Source: Pseudomonas vancouverensis (GTDB lineage Bacteria > Pseudomonadota > Gammaproteobacteria > Pseudomonadales > Pseudomonadaceae). From it: a DNA stretch of 64,000 bases. This document shows positions 44,837 to 53,949 of this stretch, piece after piece. Location of the stretch: positions 41,313-105,312 of the forward strand of contig NZ_RRZK01000014.1 in the NCBI RefSeq assembly GCF_004348895.1, read 5' to 3'. The position numbers and the translations under genes are program-made. The notes beneath the pieces were generated by a model, which ran no database searches, was not told the DNA's origin, and saw nothing but the letters and a program-made list of their open reading frames with translations. Each line of letters opens with the position of its first letter. The first letter of the stretch is position 1.

Positions 44837-45787
44837 CTATTGGCTGGCCAGTTTGGCGCCAGCCACCGCCAACCCATCTTTGCCTTCCCGGCTGCTCACG
44901 CCCACCAGCCACGCCTGCAACACCTCCGGATGGGCCTTCAACCACGCCCTGGCCGCCGCCCTTGGTTTCTGGTTCTGATTAAGCACCGCGTCCATCAACT
45001 GGTTTTCCATCGCCAGGCTGAACTCCATGTTCTGCAGCAGCTTGCCGACGTTGCTGCATTCGCTGAGGTAGCCCTTGCGCACGTTGGTGTAGACCGTAGC
45101 CTGGCCATAGTTGGGGCCGAAGAAGTCATCGCCGCCGCTGAGGTACTTCATGTTGTTGCGGGTGTTCATCGGGTGCGGTTCCCAGCCGAGGAACACCATC
45201 CATTCGTTCTTGCGCGTGGCGCGTTTGAGTTGCGAGAGCATCGCCGCTTCGCTGGACTCCACCACCTTGAAATCCTTCAGGCCGAAGGCGTTCTTGTCGA
45301 TCATGCTCTGGATCAGGCGATTGCCGTCGTTGCCCGGTTCGATACCGTAGATCTGGCCGTTGAGTTGCTCCTTGAATTTGGCGATGTCGGCAAAGTCATG
45401 AAGCCCGGCGTTGTATACGTAGTCGGGCACCGCCAGGGTGTACTTGGCGCCTTGCAGGTTGGCGCGCACGGTTTCCACGGTGCCGGCGTCGCGGTAGGGC
45501 TTGATGTCATTCTCGGTGGTGGGCATCCAGTTGCCGAGGAACACGTCCAGCTCCTTGCCCGACGACAGTGCGCGGTAGGTCACCGGGATCGACAGCAAGG
45601 TGGTTTTGGTCTTGTAGCCCAGGGATTCCAGCACCTCGCTGGCCATGGCAGTGGTGACACTGATGTCGGTCCAGCCGACATCGGAGAAGTGCACCGTGGC
45701 GCAGGATTCCGGCTCGGCGGCGAGGGCTGGTAACGACAGGCATAAACAGGCGAACAAGGGCGATGCAAGCAACGGCAAGGTTTTCAT
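44837..45787 (-). CDS. Choline/glycine-betaine-type ABC substrate-binding protein
   Basis: A 316-aa periplasmic OpuAC-family binding protein. Signal peptide ends LALAA-EP (about residue 24). Features of the ChoX/CaiX/BetX/CbcX group are seen: VHFSDVGWTDISVTTAMASEVLESLGYK, the aromatic-cage region FLGNWMPTTENDIKPY, and FLGWEPHPMN. It binds a quaternary amine and delivers it to a permease that is not encoded nearby. In Pseudomonas several such orphan binding proteins share one Cbc transporter. GAGGAG precedes the ATG. Divergent from the class II aldolase gene; the 273-bp gap should hold both promoters. Confidence 0.88.
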   Translation of the reverse strand: MKTLPLLASPLFACLCLSLPALAAEPESCATVHFSDVGWTDISVTTAMASEVLESLGYKTKTTLLSIPVTYRALSSGKELDVFLGNWMPTTENDIKPYRDAGTVETVRANLQGAKYTLAVPDYVYNAGLHDFADIAKFKEQLNGQIYGIEPGNDGNRLIQSMIDKNAFGLKDFKVVESSEAAMLSQLKRATRKNEWMVFLGWEPHPMNTRNNMKYLSGGDDFFGPNYGQATVYTNVRKGYLSECSNVGKLLQNMEFSLAMENQLMDAVLNQNQKPRAAARAWLKAHPEVLQAWLVGVSSREGKDGLAVAGAKLASQ

Positions 45788-46060
45788 GGATCAACTCCTC
45801 GAAGGTAACGGTCGGCAGCGGGTGAAGCAGTCTTCTTATTGTTGGAGGTGCGCGCGCTGAACCCTGCGGGTGGGTCGAGTCGTGGCACTCACTATGGTCG
45901 CGAGTGCCAACGGGCCCTTGATCAAACACGGCATAACCATGCCGCTTTCACGCAAGCCAAACCCCGCCGGAAAACGGCAAACCCTGTCGTTTCCCGTCAA
46001 GTCCGGTCAGGGCGCGTCTTTACACTGGCAGACAAACGATCAACATCCGGGGCACACGGA

Positions 46061-46825
46061 ATGAACCAATCTGTCGAGCAATTGCGTATTCGCCTGGCCT
46101 GCGCTTTTCGTTGGGCGGCGCGGCTGAACCTGCATGAGTCCATTGCCAATCACTTCAGCGTGGCGGTGTCGGGGGACGGTCGGGAGTTTTTGATCAACCC
46201 TTACGGCAAGCATTTCTCGCAGATCAGGGCCGGCGACTTGCTGTTGGTCAATGCCGATGATCCTGCCAGCCTCGATCGACCGGACGCACCGGACATCACT
46301 GCCTGGGCGCTGCACAGTGCGTTGCATCGCAACCAGCCGCACGCACGCTGCATCCTGCACACCCATTCGAAATACGCCACGGCGCTGGCCTGCCTGGCCG
46401 ATTCGCGGCTGCCGCCGATCGAGCAGAACTGCATGCGTTTTTTCGAGCGTGTGGTGATCGATGAAGGCTTCGATGGCATGGGCCTGGGCGACGAGGCCGA
46501 GCGTGTCAGCCGCCTGCTGGGGAACAAACCGATTCTGTTGATGGGCAATCACGGTGTGCTGGTGGCGGCGCCGACGATCGCCCAGGCGTTCGACGACCTC
46601 TACTACTTCGAACGTGCGTGCGAGACCTACATCACCGCGCTTTCAACCGGACGTGAACTGCGCATTGCCAGCGATGAGATCGCGCGCAAGACCTGCCGGC
46701 AGTGGCTTGAATATCCAGGATTTGCCGACAAGCATTTCAATGCCTTGATGGGCATCCTGGATGAGGAAGAACCGGAATACCGGCAGATGAATCCACTGGC
46801 AACGGCATACACCGCGAACCTGTAG
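46061..46825 (+). CDS. Class II aldolase/adducin-family protein
   Basis: A 254-aa class II aldolase-like enzyme. Zinc-binding histidines lie in CILHTHSKYATAL and GNHGVLVAAP; the phosphate-side motif is ANHFSVAVSGDGREFLINPYGKHFSQI. Family members cleave or epimerise small phosphosugars or decarboxylate related acids; the substrate here is unknown. It converges on the GlxA-type regulator with an 8-bp gap. The neighbourhood of amine-catabolism genes suggests action on a product of that pathway. Confidence 0.82.
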   Translation: MNQSVEQLRIRLACAFRWAARLNLHESIANHFSVAVSGDGREFLINPYGKHFSQIRAGDLLLVNADDPASLDRPDAPDITAWALHSALHRNQPHARCILHTHSKYATALACLADSRLPPIEQNCMRFFERVVIDEGFDGMGLGDEAERVSRLLGNKPILLMGNHGVLVAAPTIAQAFDDLYYFERACETYITALSTGRELRIASDEIARKTCRQWLEYPGFADKHFNALMGILDEEEPEYRQMNPLATAYTANL

Positions 46826-46833
46826 AAGCCGGA

Positions 46834-47898
46834 TCACTCCGCCTCGACCGGGCGGTGTTCCTTGCGCAACGGCTGGCGCATCACCGGCGCCGTCCAGACC
46901 TGACTGCGGTCTTCACTGGGCGGGCAGCCGAAGCGGGCGCGGTAAGTGCGGGAGAAATGTTCCAGCGAACCGAACCCCGAACAGGCCGCCACCTGCGCCA
47001 CGCTCAGGCGCGTCTGTTGCAGCAGGCTGTGGGCCTTGGCCAGGCGCAAGGTGATGTAGTACTTGAGCGGCGACAGGCCGGTCTGGTGCTTGAATTGCCG
47101 TTCCAGTTGCCGCCGTGACAGGCCGACCTGGGCGGCAATCGCTTCACAGTCCAAGGGTTCTTCCAGGGCCTGCTCCATCAAGGCGATGGCGCGGCGGATC
47201 TTGTTGCCGTACAGCCCGGTGTTGGTCAGGCTGCCATCGAGTTGATTATCGGCGGGGGCGCGTACCTGGCCCATCAACAGGTGCATGCCGATTTCCCGCG
47301 CCAGTTCGCTGTCGACACTCTGGCCGATCCAGCCGAGCAACATGTCCAGCGTCGTGGTCGCCCCGGCGCAGGTCATGCGCTGGCGTTCCAGGGTGTAGAG
47401 CTGCGGCTTGGCGTGGACCCGCGGATAACTTTCCTGAAAGCCCTGAAGGTTGTCCCAGTGCACCGCGGCTTCGTAACCATCGAGCACACCGGCTGCGGCC
47501 AGCAGTTCGGTACCGGTTTCCACGCCCATCAACACCGCGCCGAACAGTGCCTGCTTGCGCAACCAGCTCTTGAGCGCGAGGTTGCGGCTGTGCTTGTGCA
47601 CGTCAAAACTGGCGAGCACCACGCACACATCGAAGCCCTGATCGCTTTTCAAACCGTCATTGGCAACGGTGCTCAGGCCATTGCTGGCCTGCACCGGTTG
47701 ACCGTCCAGCGACAACAGTGACCATTCGAACAACGGGCGTTGGGTCAGCCAGTTGGCAATCGCCAGCGGTTCGAGCACCGCCGCCAGGCCGAAATTGGAA
47801 AACGACGGCAGCATCAGTACTGCCACCCGCAGCGGCGCGACCTCGCCGCGTCGCCAGGTGAAACGTGCATCGGTGCTAGTGGATGGCTGATGACTCAT
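46834..47898 (-). CDS. GlxA-family transcriptional regulator (DJ-1/PfpI + AraC)
   Basis: A 354-aa regulator with an N-terminal DJ-1/PfpI-like ligand domain (about 18-200) and a C-terminal AraC double helix-turn-helix (about 240-330: CEAIAAQVGLSRRQLERQFKHQTGLSPLKYYITLRLAKAHSLLQQTRLSVAQVAACSGFGSLEHFSRTYRARFG). This architecture is that of GbdR, CdhR and SouR, which control betaine, carnitine and sarcosine catabolism in Pseudomonas. It lies 9 bp after the GMC oxidoreductase gene on the same strand and probably controls this cluster. The inducer is unknown. Confidence 0.9.
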   Translation of the reverse strand: MSHQPSTSTDARFTWRRGEVAPLRVAVLMLPSFSNFGLAAVLEPLAIANWLTQRPLFEWSLLSLDGQPVQASNGLSTVANDGLKSDQGFDVCVVLASFDVHKHSRNLALKSWLRKQALFGAVLMGVETGTELLAAAGVLDGYEAAVHWDNLQGFQESYPRVHAKPQLYTLERQRMTCAGATTTLDMLLGWIGQSVDSELAREIGMHLLMGQVRAPADNQLDGSLTNTGLYGNKIRRAIALMEQALEEPLDCEAIAAQVGLSRRQLERQFKHQTGLSPLKYYITLRLAKAHSLLQQTRLSVAQVAACSGFGSLEHFSRTYRARFGCPPSEDRSQVWTAPVMRQPLRKEHRPVEAE

Positions 47899-47907
47899 GG
47901 GGGATCT

Positions 47908-49569
47908 CTATCGTTGCTGGGTCTGCCATTGCGGGTGAGTCCACACCGGTACATCGGCGGCCGGTAGCGGCGCCAGACCGCGAATCATGTCACTGGCCTT
48001 TTCCGCGATCATCACCGTCGGTGCGTTGGTGTTGCCACTGACGATCATCGGCATGATCGAGGCGTCCACTACGCGCAATCCATCGAGGCCATGCACCCTG
48101 AGTTGCGCGTCGACCACCGCCTCTGCATCCGTGGCCAGGCCCATTTTGCAGGTGCCGCTGGCATGGTAGCCGGTTTCCGTGACCTGTCGCGCCCAGGCGT
48201 CCAGCGCTTCATCGCTTTGCGCTTGCGGGCCGGGCACCAGCTCTTCGCCACGGAACGCCGCCATGGCCGGTTGCGCAATGATCTCGCGGACCAGACGTGC
48301 ACCGGCACGCATGGTGGCTCGATCCTCCTCGGTTTTCAGGTAATTGAACAGGATGCGCGGCGGCTGCCTGGGGTCGGTGCTGTTGAGCGTGACACTGCCC
48401 AGGCTGGTGGGACGCATCAGGTCGATGTGGATCTGGAATGCGTGTCCCGGCACCAGATCGACGGTGCCGGGTTTGACCGCCAGCGGCATGAAGGTCAGTT
48501 GCAAATCGGGAAACTCGACCCCTGCTCGGGAACGGATGAACGCCCCGGCTTCGAAGTGATTGCTCGCCGCCAAACCGTCGTGGGTGGCGAACCAGCGCGC
48601 ACCGATCCACCACTTGCCGGGCGCGGTGGTCCATGGATAGAGCGAAACCGGGCGTTTGCACAGGTACTGCACCACGGTATCTGGATGATCGTTGAGGCGC
48701 CGGCCGACGCCCGGCAGATCGTGCTTCACTTCGATGCCCAGGTCGCGCAGTTCCGCCGCCGGGCCGATGCCGGACAGCAACAGCAGTTGCGGCGAATTGA
48801 TCGCCCCGGCGGTCAGCAGCACTTCACGGTAGGCGAAGGCCTGGTGGGTCTCGCCACTGTGTTCGTATTCGATGCCAATCGCGCGCTGGCCATCGAACAG
48901 AATGCGCAGGGCGAGGGCGTCGGTGTGCACCTGCACGTTGCCCCGCGCCAATGCTTCGCGCAGATAGCCCCGGGAAGTGCTCCAGCGGCGTCCGGCGCGT
49001 GTAGTGCGGTCCACCGGGCCAAAGGCTTCCTGACGATAGCCGTTCAAATCATCACTCAAGCCGTAACCGGCCTCGGCCCCGGCGGCCAGAAATGCGGCGC
49101 ATAGCGGTGTCTGCGTATCACCGGGGGTAACGTGCAGATGCCCGTTCGCACCACGGTAATCGTCGGCGCCATCGGCATGGGTTTGTGCGCGGCGAAAGTA
49201 CGGCAACACCGCTTGATAACTCCAGCCATCGCAGCCGGCTTCGGCCCAGCCGTCGTAGTCACGGGCATGGCCGCGGATGTAGACCATGCCGTTGATTGAC
49301 GACGAACCTCCCAGGGTACGGCCCCGTGGCGTGCCGATGCGGCGTCCGTCGAGACAGGGTTCCGGCTCGGAGTTGTAGCTCCAGTTGTAACGGGTGCCGC
49401 CGACCACCAGGCCCACGGCGGACGGCATGTCGATGGTCCAGCTCTGGTCCGCCGGGCCGGCTTCCAGCAGCAGAATCCGCACCGACGGGTCTTCGCTCAA
49501 GCGATTGGCCAACACACAGCCCGCGGACCCGGCGCCGACGATCAGGTAATCAAACGCATGGTTGGTCAT
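47908..49569 (-). CDS. GMC-family oxidoreductase (choline-dehydrogenase-like)
   Basis: A 553-aa FAD-dependent alcohol/choline dehydrogenase-like enzyme. FAD motif YLIVGAGSAGCVLANRL (about 7-23), first GMC signature GRTLGGSSSINGMVYIRGHARDYD, second GMC signature TAGAINSPQLLLLSGIGP, and the C-terminal TCKMG with SGNTNAPTVMIAEKA. The start at 49569 places the FAD motif normally. It oxidises an alcohol group, in context perhaps of a choline-like or carnitine-derived compound. It lies downstream of the Rieske oxygenase gene and upstream of the GlxA-type regulator. Confidence 0.9.
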   Translation of the reverse strand: MTNHAFDYLIVGAGSAGCVLANRLSEDPSVRILLLEAGPADQSWTIDMPSAVGLVVGGTRYNWSYNSEPEPCLDGRRIGTPRGRTLGGSSSINGMVYIRGHARDYDGWAEAGCDGWSYQAVLPYFRRAQTHADGADDYRGANGHLHVTPGDTQTPLCAAFLAAGAEAGYGLSDDLNGYRQEAFGPVDRTTRAGRRWSTSRGYLREALARGNVQVHTDALALRILFDGQRAIGIEYEHSGETHQAFAYREVLLTAGAINSPQLLLLSGIGPAAELRDLGIEVKHDLPGVGRRLNDHPDTVVQYLCKRPVSLYPWTTAPGKWWIGARWFATHDGLAASNHFEAGAFIRSRAGVEFPDLQLTFMPLAVKPGTVDLVPGHAFQIHIDLMRPTSLGSVTLNSTDPRQPPRILFNYLKTEEDRATMRAGARLVREIIAQPAMAAFRGEELVPGPQAQSDEALDAWARQVTETGYHASGTCKMGLATDAEAVVDAQLRVHGLDGLRVVDASIMPMIVSGNTNAPTVMIAEKASDMIRGLAPLPAADVPVWTHPQWQTQQR

Positions 49570-49611
49570 GGTTTGGGGTGCTCCATCCATTAAGGGGCAT
49601 CACACAAAAAA

Positions 49612-49701
49612 CCTGTAGGAGCGAGCCTGCTCGCGAAGCGGTGGATCAGGTGACATCCATGCTGCCTGACAGTCCATCGCGAGCGTACTCGCTCCTACAG
49701 G
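49612..49701. repeat. REP pair (BIME-like)
   Basis: CCTGTAGGAGCGAGCCTGCT and GCGTACTCGCTCCTACAGG are inverted arms between the Rieske and GMC genes, and may separate their transcript levels. Confidence 0.85.
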
Positions 49702-49714
49702 GACGTGTGTCTTT

Positions 49715-50884
49715 TCAGGTCGCGGAATTACCGTGAATCCCGTCAAACACCAACCGATGGAAGTGATGCACCAGATGCTCGCTTTCATTGCTGCGCTGGG
49801 CGTCGATCATGTAGCGACCCTGGTCATAACCCAGCGAATGCAGACCCTTCTGCACCGAGATGTTCAGCGCAATGTCCTCCGGTCCCAGGTCCTCATTCAT
49901 CCACTTCATGCAGGCCTTGCTGACTTCGGCGGTCTGCGGGTTGCTCGAGTAGTAACCGAAGCGCAGCAGCGAGCGCTCGGCGTCCAGCGGAATCATGATG
50001 AACGAGCCGAGGAACTCCGAGAACGGGAAGGTATAGAAGGTGTTGTTCGGCCACATGCCGATGTTGAAGAAGCATTCTTCAGGGTTGAGATCCTTGCGCA
50101 GTGGCACGCCGTAGGCCTCTGTCACGGTCAGGTTGGCCGGGGCGATGTAGGTCCACCAGTTGTCGCGTTTGCTCAACTGGTAACCCTTGAAATCGATGAG
50201 TCTGGCCAGGTCGATGTGGCACGGCCCGGACAATTTGAAGTGATAGCCCTCGATGGAGTTGTCCATGATCACCTTCCAGTTGGCGGGCACTATCACGTCC
50301 TGTTCCTCGATCAGGCGCATGTCGGCCAGGTCCGGAAACACCCGGCGCATCTCTTCGTCGGCGCCGGGGAACAGGTCGCGCAGTGACGGCGCCTTCGGGT
50401 CGAGGTTGAAGTAAATGAAGCCGCCCATTTCTTCGGTGCGGATCTGCGGGATGTTGAACTGCTGCAGCTCGAAGTTCTTCATCTTTTCGCAACGGGGGGC
50501 ACTGCGCAGGCTGCCGTCCATTTCGTAGCACCAGGAGTGGTAGGCGCAGCGCACCACGCCTCCGGTGGTTCCGCGGCGTTCCTCCAACAGGCGATTGCCG
50601 CGATGCTGGCAGACGTTGTGGAAGGCATGGATCTGTCCCTGCCGGTTTTTTGCCACCACCACACTCTGGTCGAACAGATCCGTCACCACGTACTGGCCCG
50701 GCTCGGCGAACTCGCTGACATGCCCGGCGACGTGCCAGGCGTGCATGAAGATGTTGTCGCGTTCGGCCTTGAACAGGGTTTCGTCGTAGAAGTAGCGCGA
50801 GGGCAGGGTGAAGGCTTCTTCCGGGTCCTGGTGATCCCAGCCTTCGATCGGGCTCTGCTGTTTGCGGTTCAGGAAACTGTTCAT
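49715..50884 (-). CDS. Rieske oxygenase alpha subunit (GbcA/CntA-like)
   Basis: A 389-aa ring-hydroxylating-type oxygenase. The Rieske 2Fe-2S site is NVCQHRGNRLLEERRGTTGG followed by CAYHSW. The catalytic domain has PANWKVIMDNSIEGYHFKLSGPCH, with the His pair, and an acidic Glu (SIEGYH) at the bridging position, as in the carnitine oxygenase CntA. The end SVQKGLHSLGYDQGRYMID also resembles CntA, YeaW and GbcA. Such enzymes demethylate or cleave quaternary amines and need a reductase partner (GbcB or CntB type), which is not encoded nearby. GGAGAT precedes the ATG. Confidence 0.88.
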   Translation of the reverse strand: MNSFLNRKQQSPIEGWDHQDPEEAFTLPSRYFYDETLFKAERDNIFMHAWHVAGHVSEFAEPGQYVVTDLFDQSVVVAKNRQGQIHAFHNVCQHRGNRLLEERRGTTGGVVRCAYHSWCYEMDGSLRSAPRCEKMKNFELQQFNIPQIRTEEMGGFIYFNLDPKAPSLRDLFPGADEEMRRVFPDLADMRLIEEQDVIVPANWKVIMDNSIEGYHFKLSGPCHIDLARLIDFKGYQLSKRDNWWTYIAPANLTVTEAYGVPLRKDLNPEECFFNIGMWPNNTFYTFPFSEFLGSFIMIPLDAERSLLRFGYYSSNPQTAEVSKACMKWMNEDLGPEDIALNISVQKGLHSLGYDQGRYMIDAQRSNESEHLVHHFHRLVFDGIHGNSAT

Positions 50885-51028
50885 GGGTGATCTCCTCGGT
50901 GACTGGCCGTGTGGTTCGGCTTCGTGTTCTGGGAGCTAATCTAGGGGGCGGGGAGGGGGTGGGATTGATTTATTGCGACCAGTTGGTGGGGAAAAACATC
51001 AAGCTCGATTTGGTTTTTTTTATGGGGG

Positions 51029-51749
51029 CATATCCGTTTTTTCGGTAAAGGCTACTTAGGGTTCCGCCCTTACGGCGGGTTACTTGGAAGAGCGCCAAGT
51101 AACCAAGCGCTCTATCCCCTGACGTACGGTGCCTCGCCTAGGCTCGGCATGCCCTCCTTCCGACGGGGCACGGCAGAGCAAGAGCGAGGCGGCCTGACAG
51201 CCGGCCTGATTGTTGGCTGGTCCGCGATCCGACTGTGGGAGCGAGCTTGCTCGCGAAAAACGCCAGGACACCCGAGGTATCCAGACATCCGCATCATCGT
51301 TGACATCCATCGTCGGAACGCCGCCCGGAGCAGGCTGGCTCCCACATTTGATCTGGATACATCAGTGAGAAATTGGCTGGCTGTGAGGCCGTCATCGTCG
51401 GAACGCCGCCCGCAGCAAGCCGGCTCCGACAGAGAAACGCGTACGATCAATAACCAGGCCGGCCGGTAGGCCGCCTCGGACGCTGTTGAGGTACTCGCCC
51501 CATCGAGAGGCCGAGTGGAGGTTCTGCGTAGTGGGCAAACCGGCATGGATGCCGGTTTAGCCGCCCCCGGCCATGGATGGCCGATGGCGGCGGGCCCACG
51601 GAGCAGGACCGGAAGGAGGGCATGCCGAGCCTAGGCGAGGCACCGAACGAAAGGGGCAAAGCGCTTTGGTTACTTTCGCGCTTTTCGAAAGTGACCCGCC
51701 GTAAGGGCGGAACCCTAAGTAGCCGTTACCGCAGCAATGGATATACACG
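51029..51749. repeat. 720-bp inverted-repeat element with conserved hairpin arms
   Basis: The gene-free stretch 50885-51774 is dominated by this element. The left arm (51029-51174) and the right arm (about 51605-51749, inverted) share ATATCC, GGCTACTTAGGGTTCCGCCC, CTTACGGCGGG and GCCTCGCCTAGGCTCGGCATG. Each arm carries a hairpin (51079-51103; 51669-51695) whose stem bases differ but still pair. The interior holds REP units and two copies of CATCGTCGGAACGCCGCCC. Open frames inside look like translated repeat. A third copy begins at 63734. Confidence 0.75.
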
Positions 51750-51774
51750 CGATAACGGCATCACAGCAGCTCAA

Positions 51775-52956
51775 TCAAACCCGCTCAAAAATCGTCGCAA
51801 TCCCCTGACCACCACCAATGCACATGGTCACCAGCGCATAACGCCCACCGGTACGGTGCAATTCATGAATGGCCTTGGTCGCAATGATCGCGCCGGTAGC
51901 ACCCACCGGATGCCCCAGGGAAATACCCGAACCGTTCGGGTTGACCTTGGCCGGGTCGAGGTCCAGTTCCTGGCTGACGGCGCAGGCCTGGGCGGCGAAG
52001 GCGATGTTGGCTTCGATCACGTCCAGGTCGGACACACTCAGACCGGCACGCTTGAGCGCCAGGCGGGTGGCCGGGATCGGGCCCAGGCCCATCAGTTCCG
52101 GCTCGACGCCGGCGTGGGCGTAGCTGACCAGACGGGCCAGCGGCTTCAGGTTGTTGACCTGCACTGCGGTACCGGTGGCCATCACCAGCGCAGCGGCGCC
52201 GTCGTTCAGACCCGAGGCGTTACCGGCGGTCACCGAACCGTCCTTCTTGAACGCCGGCTTCATGGCGGCCAGTTGTTCCAGGGACGTCGCGCGTGGGTGC
52301 TCGTCGACGTTGAACAGCTTGGTGCCCTTGCGATCCTGGATCTCCACGGTCGCGATCTGCTCGCTGAAGTAACCGTTGGCGATGGCGTGGGCCGCGCGCT
52401 TCTGGTCTTCCAGCGCCAGGGCGTCCTGCATTTCGCGGGTGATGCCGTTGCGTGCGGCAACGTTCTCGGCGGTGATGCCCATGTGGATGCCATGGAAGGG
52501 GTCATGCAGGATGCCCAGCATGTAGTCGATGGCCTGCACGTTGCCCATGCGCGAACCCCAACGGGCCGATGGCAGCAGGTACGGGCCTCGACTCATGGAT
52601 TCGGCACCGGCACCGACGACGATGTCGGCGTCACCCAGCAGCAGGGTCTGGGCGGCGTTGATGATCGCCTGCAAGCCCGAACCGCACAGGCGGTTGACGT
52701 TGTAGGCCGGGGTTTCCTTCGGGATACCGGCGTTCATCGCGGCGACGCGAGAGATGTAGGCGTCACGGGTTTCGGTCGGGATCACGTTACCCATCACCAA
52801 GTGGCCGACGAGCGCCGGGTCCACGGCTGCGCGTTCCAGGGCGGCTTTGACGGCGGTGGTCGCGAGATCGGCCAGGGGCACGTCCTTGAGCGCGCCACCG
52901 AAGGTGCCGATGGCAGTACGGGCGGCGCTGACGACGTAGATGTCAGGAGTGTTCAT
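51775..52956 (-). CDS. Acetyl-CoA C-acyltransferase (thiolase, BktB-like)
   Basis: A 393-aa thiolase. Nucleophile Cys in NRLCGSGLQAI (about residue 90), His in SLGHPVGATGA, second Cys in TMCIGGGQGIA, and GNASGLNDGAAAL. The normal NEAF block reads NIAF here (Asn kept, Glu replaced by Ile). Full length and otherwise close to BktB-type beta-ketothiolases that act on short or medium 3-ketoacyl-CoA. Overlaps the enoyl-CoA hydratase stop by 4 bp, so the two form a beta-oxidation-like pair. Confidence 0.88.
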   Translation of the reverse strand: MNTPDIYVVSAARTAIGTFGGALKDVPLADLATTAVKAALERAAVDPALVGHLVMGNVIPTETRDAYISRVAAMNAGIPKETPAYNVNRLCGSGLQAIINAAQTLLLGDADIVVGAGAESMSRGPYLLPSARWGSRMGNVQAIDYMLGILHDPFHGIHMGITAENVAARNGITREMQDALALEDQKRAAHAIANGYFSEQIATVEIQDRKGTKLFNVDEHPRATSLEQLAAMKPAFKKDGSVTAGNASGLNDGAAALVMATGTAVQVNNLKPLARLVSYAHAGVEPELMGLGPIPATRLALKRAGLSVSDLDVIEANIAFAAQACAVSQELDLDPAKVNPNGSGISLGHPVGATGAIIATKAIHELHRTGGRYALVTMCIGGGQGIATIFERV

Positions 52957-53735
52957 GGCTGGTTTCCTTTCGATGGATGCTTGTCGGTATTGCGATTGAG
53001 CAAGGCGTTCAAGGCGGTTTTCGCCTCTTCGGTGTTCAGGCGCTGGATGAACAGCGTGTTTTCTTCACGCAGGGTGGCTTCCAGCTCAGGCAGCGTCGCC
53101 TGTTTCAGCAGTTGCCGGGACTGGCGCAGGGCTTGTTGCGGCAGGGCCAGCAAACGTCGGGCGATTTTCTCGGCGGCGGCCAGGCATTGTTCGCCGTCAT
53201 CGAAGGCTTCGTTGGCGATGCCCCAGTTCACCGCGTCATTGCCGTCCAGGCCATCGCCCAGCAACAGCAGGCGTGCCGCACGGGCATGGCCCAGACGACG
53301 TGGCAACAACAGGCTGGCGCCGAATTCCGGGCACAGGCCGATGTTGACGAACGGCATGCGCAGCTTGGCATTGCGTGTGACCAATACTTGATCGCAATGC
53401 AGCAGCACTGTGGTGCCAATGCCGATGGCCGCACCGCACACCGCGGCGATCAACGGCTTTTGCAGGTGGATGACGACTTTCATCAGCCGGAAGGCCGGGG
53501 CGTCCAGATGAGTGGGCGGATGCTGGAGGAAATCCACCAGGTCGTTGCCGCTGGTGAAGCAGCTCGGGCCGCCGGTGAGGATGATCACCCCGGCCTGCTC
53601 GTCTTCATCGGCGGCCAGCAACAGGTCGGCCAGGCGCGTGTACATCGCATTGTTCAGCGCGTTGAGCTTGTCGGGACGGTCGATGGTCAGCGTCAGCACG
53701 CCATCCTTGAGTTGTTGTTTGATCAGGTCGGTCAT
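52953..53735 (-). CDS. Enoyl-CoA hydratase/isomerase family protein
   Basis: A 260-aa crotonase-fold enzyme. Features are LTIDRPDKLNALNNAMY, the oxyanion-hole blocks FTSGNDLVDF and CGAAIGIGTTVLLHCD, and LPRRLGHARAARLLLLGD. The two catalytic Glu positions of hydratases are not both obvious (PFVNIGLCPEFGA holds one acidic residue), so isomerase or hydratase activity is open. ATG at 53735 preferred over GTG one codon earlier. First gene of the pair with the thiolase; divergent from the PotF-like gene. Confidence 0.85.
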   Translation of the reverse strand: MTDLIKQQLKDGVLTLTIDRPDKLNALNNAMYTRLADLLLAADEDEQAGVIILTGGPSCFTSGNDLVDFLQHPPTHLDAPAFRLMKVVIHLQKPLIAAVCGAAIGIGTTVLLHCDQVLVTRNAKLRMPFVNIGLCPEFGASLLLPRRLGHARAARLLLLGDGLDGNDAVNWGIANEAFDDGEQCLAAAEKIARRLLALPQQALRQSRQLLKQATLPELEATLREENTLFIQRLNTEEAKTALNALLNRNTDKHPSKGNQP

Positions 53736-53949
53736 CACAGGCCCTGCCTATTCGGTTCAGGTGGTCACTTTAAGCGCCGGACAAACCTTGGACCATGGCA
53801 AAACGGGTCAACCACGCTGCTGTTTTTTGCCATTGCACTGTGCTGAAAACGACACACACCCATTCGGGGTATGGCTGCGTTGGGTGAATCCGCCAATAGT
53901 AGGGGCATCCGCTCATCCAGAGCCGAACTCGCTATAAGGTGCATTTGCT

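Noticed and set aside
51112..51546. Small frames inside the inverted-repeat element
   Set aside because: They are translated repeat sequence. Arms recur in opposite orientation, and the hairpin changes are compensatory rather than codon-like.
51577..53391. A 604-codon frame running from the repeat element across the thiolase gene
   Set aside because: It begins in the inverted-repeat element, then reads antisense through thiolase and hydratase. No domain.
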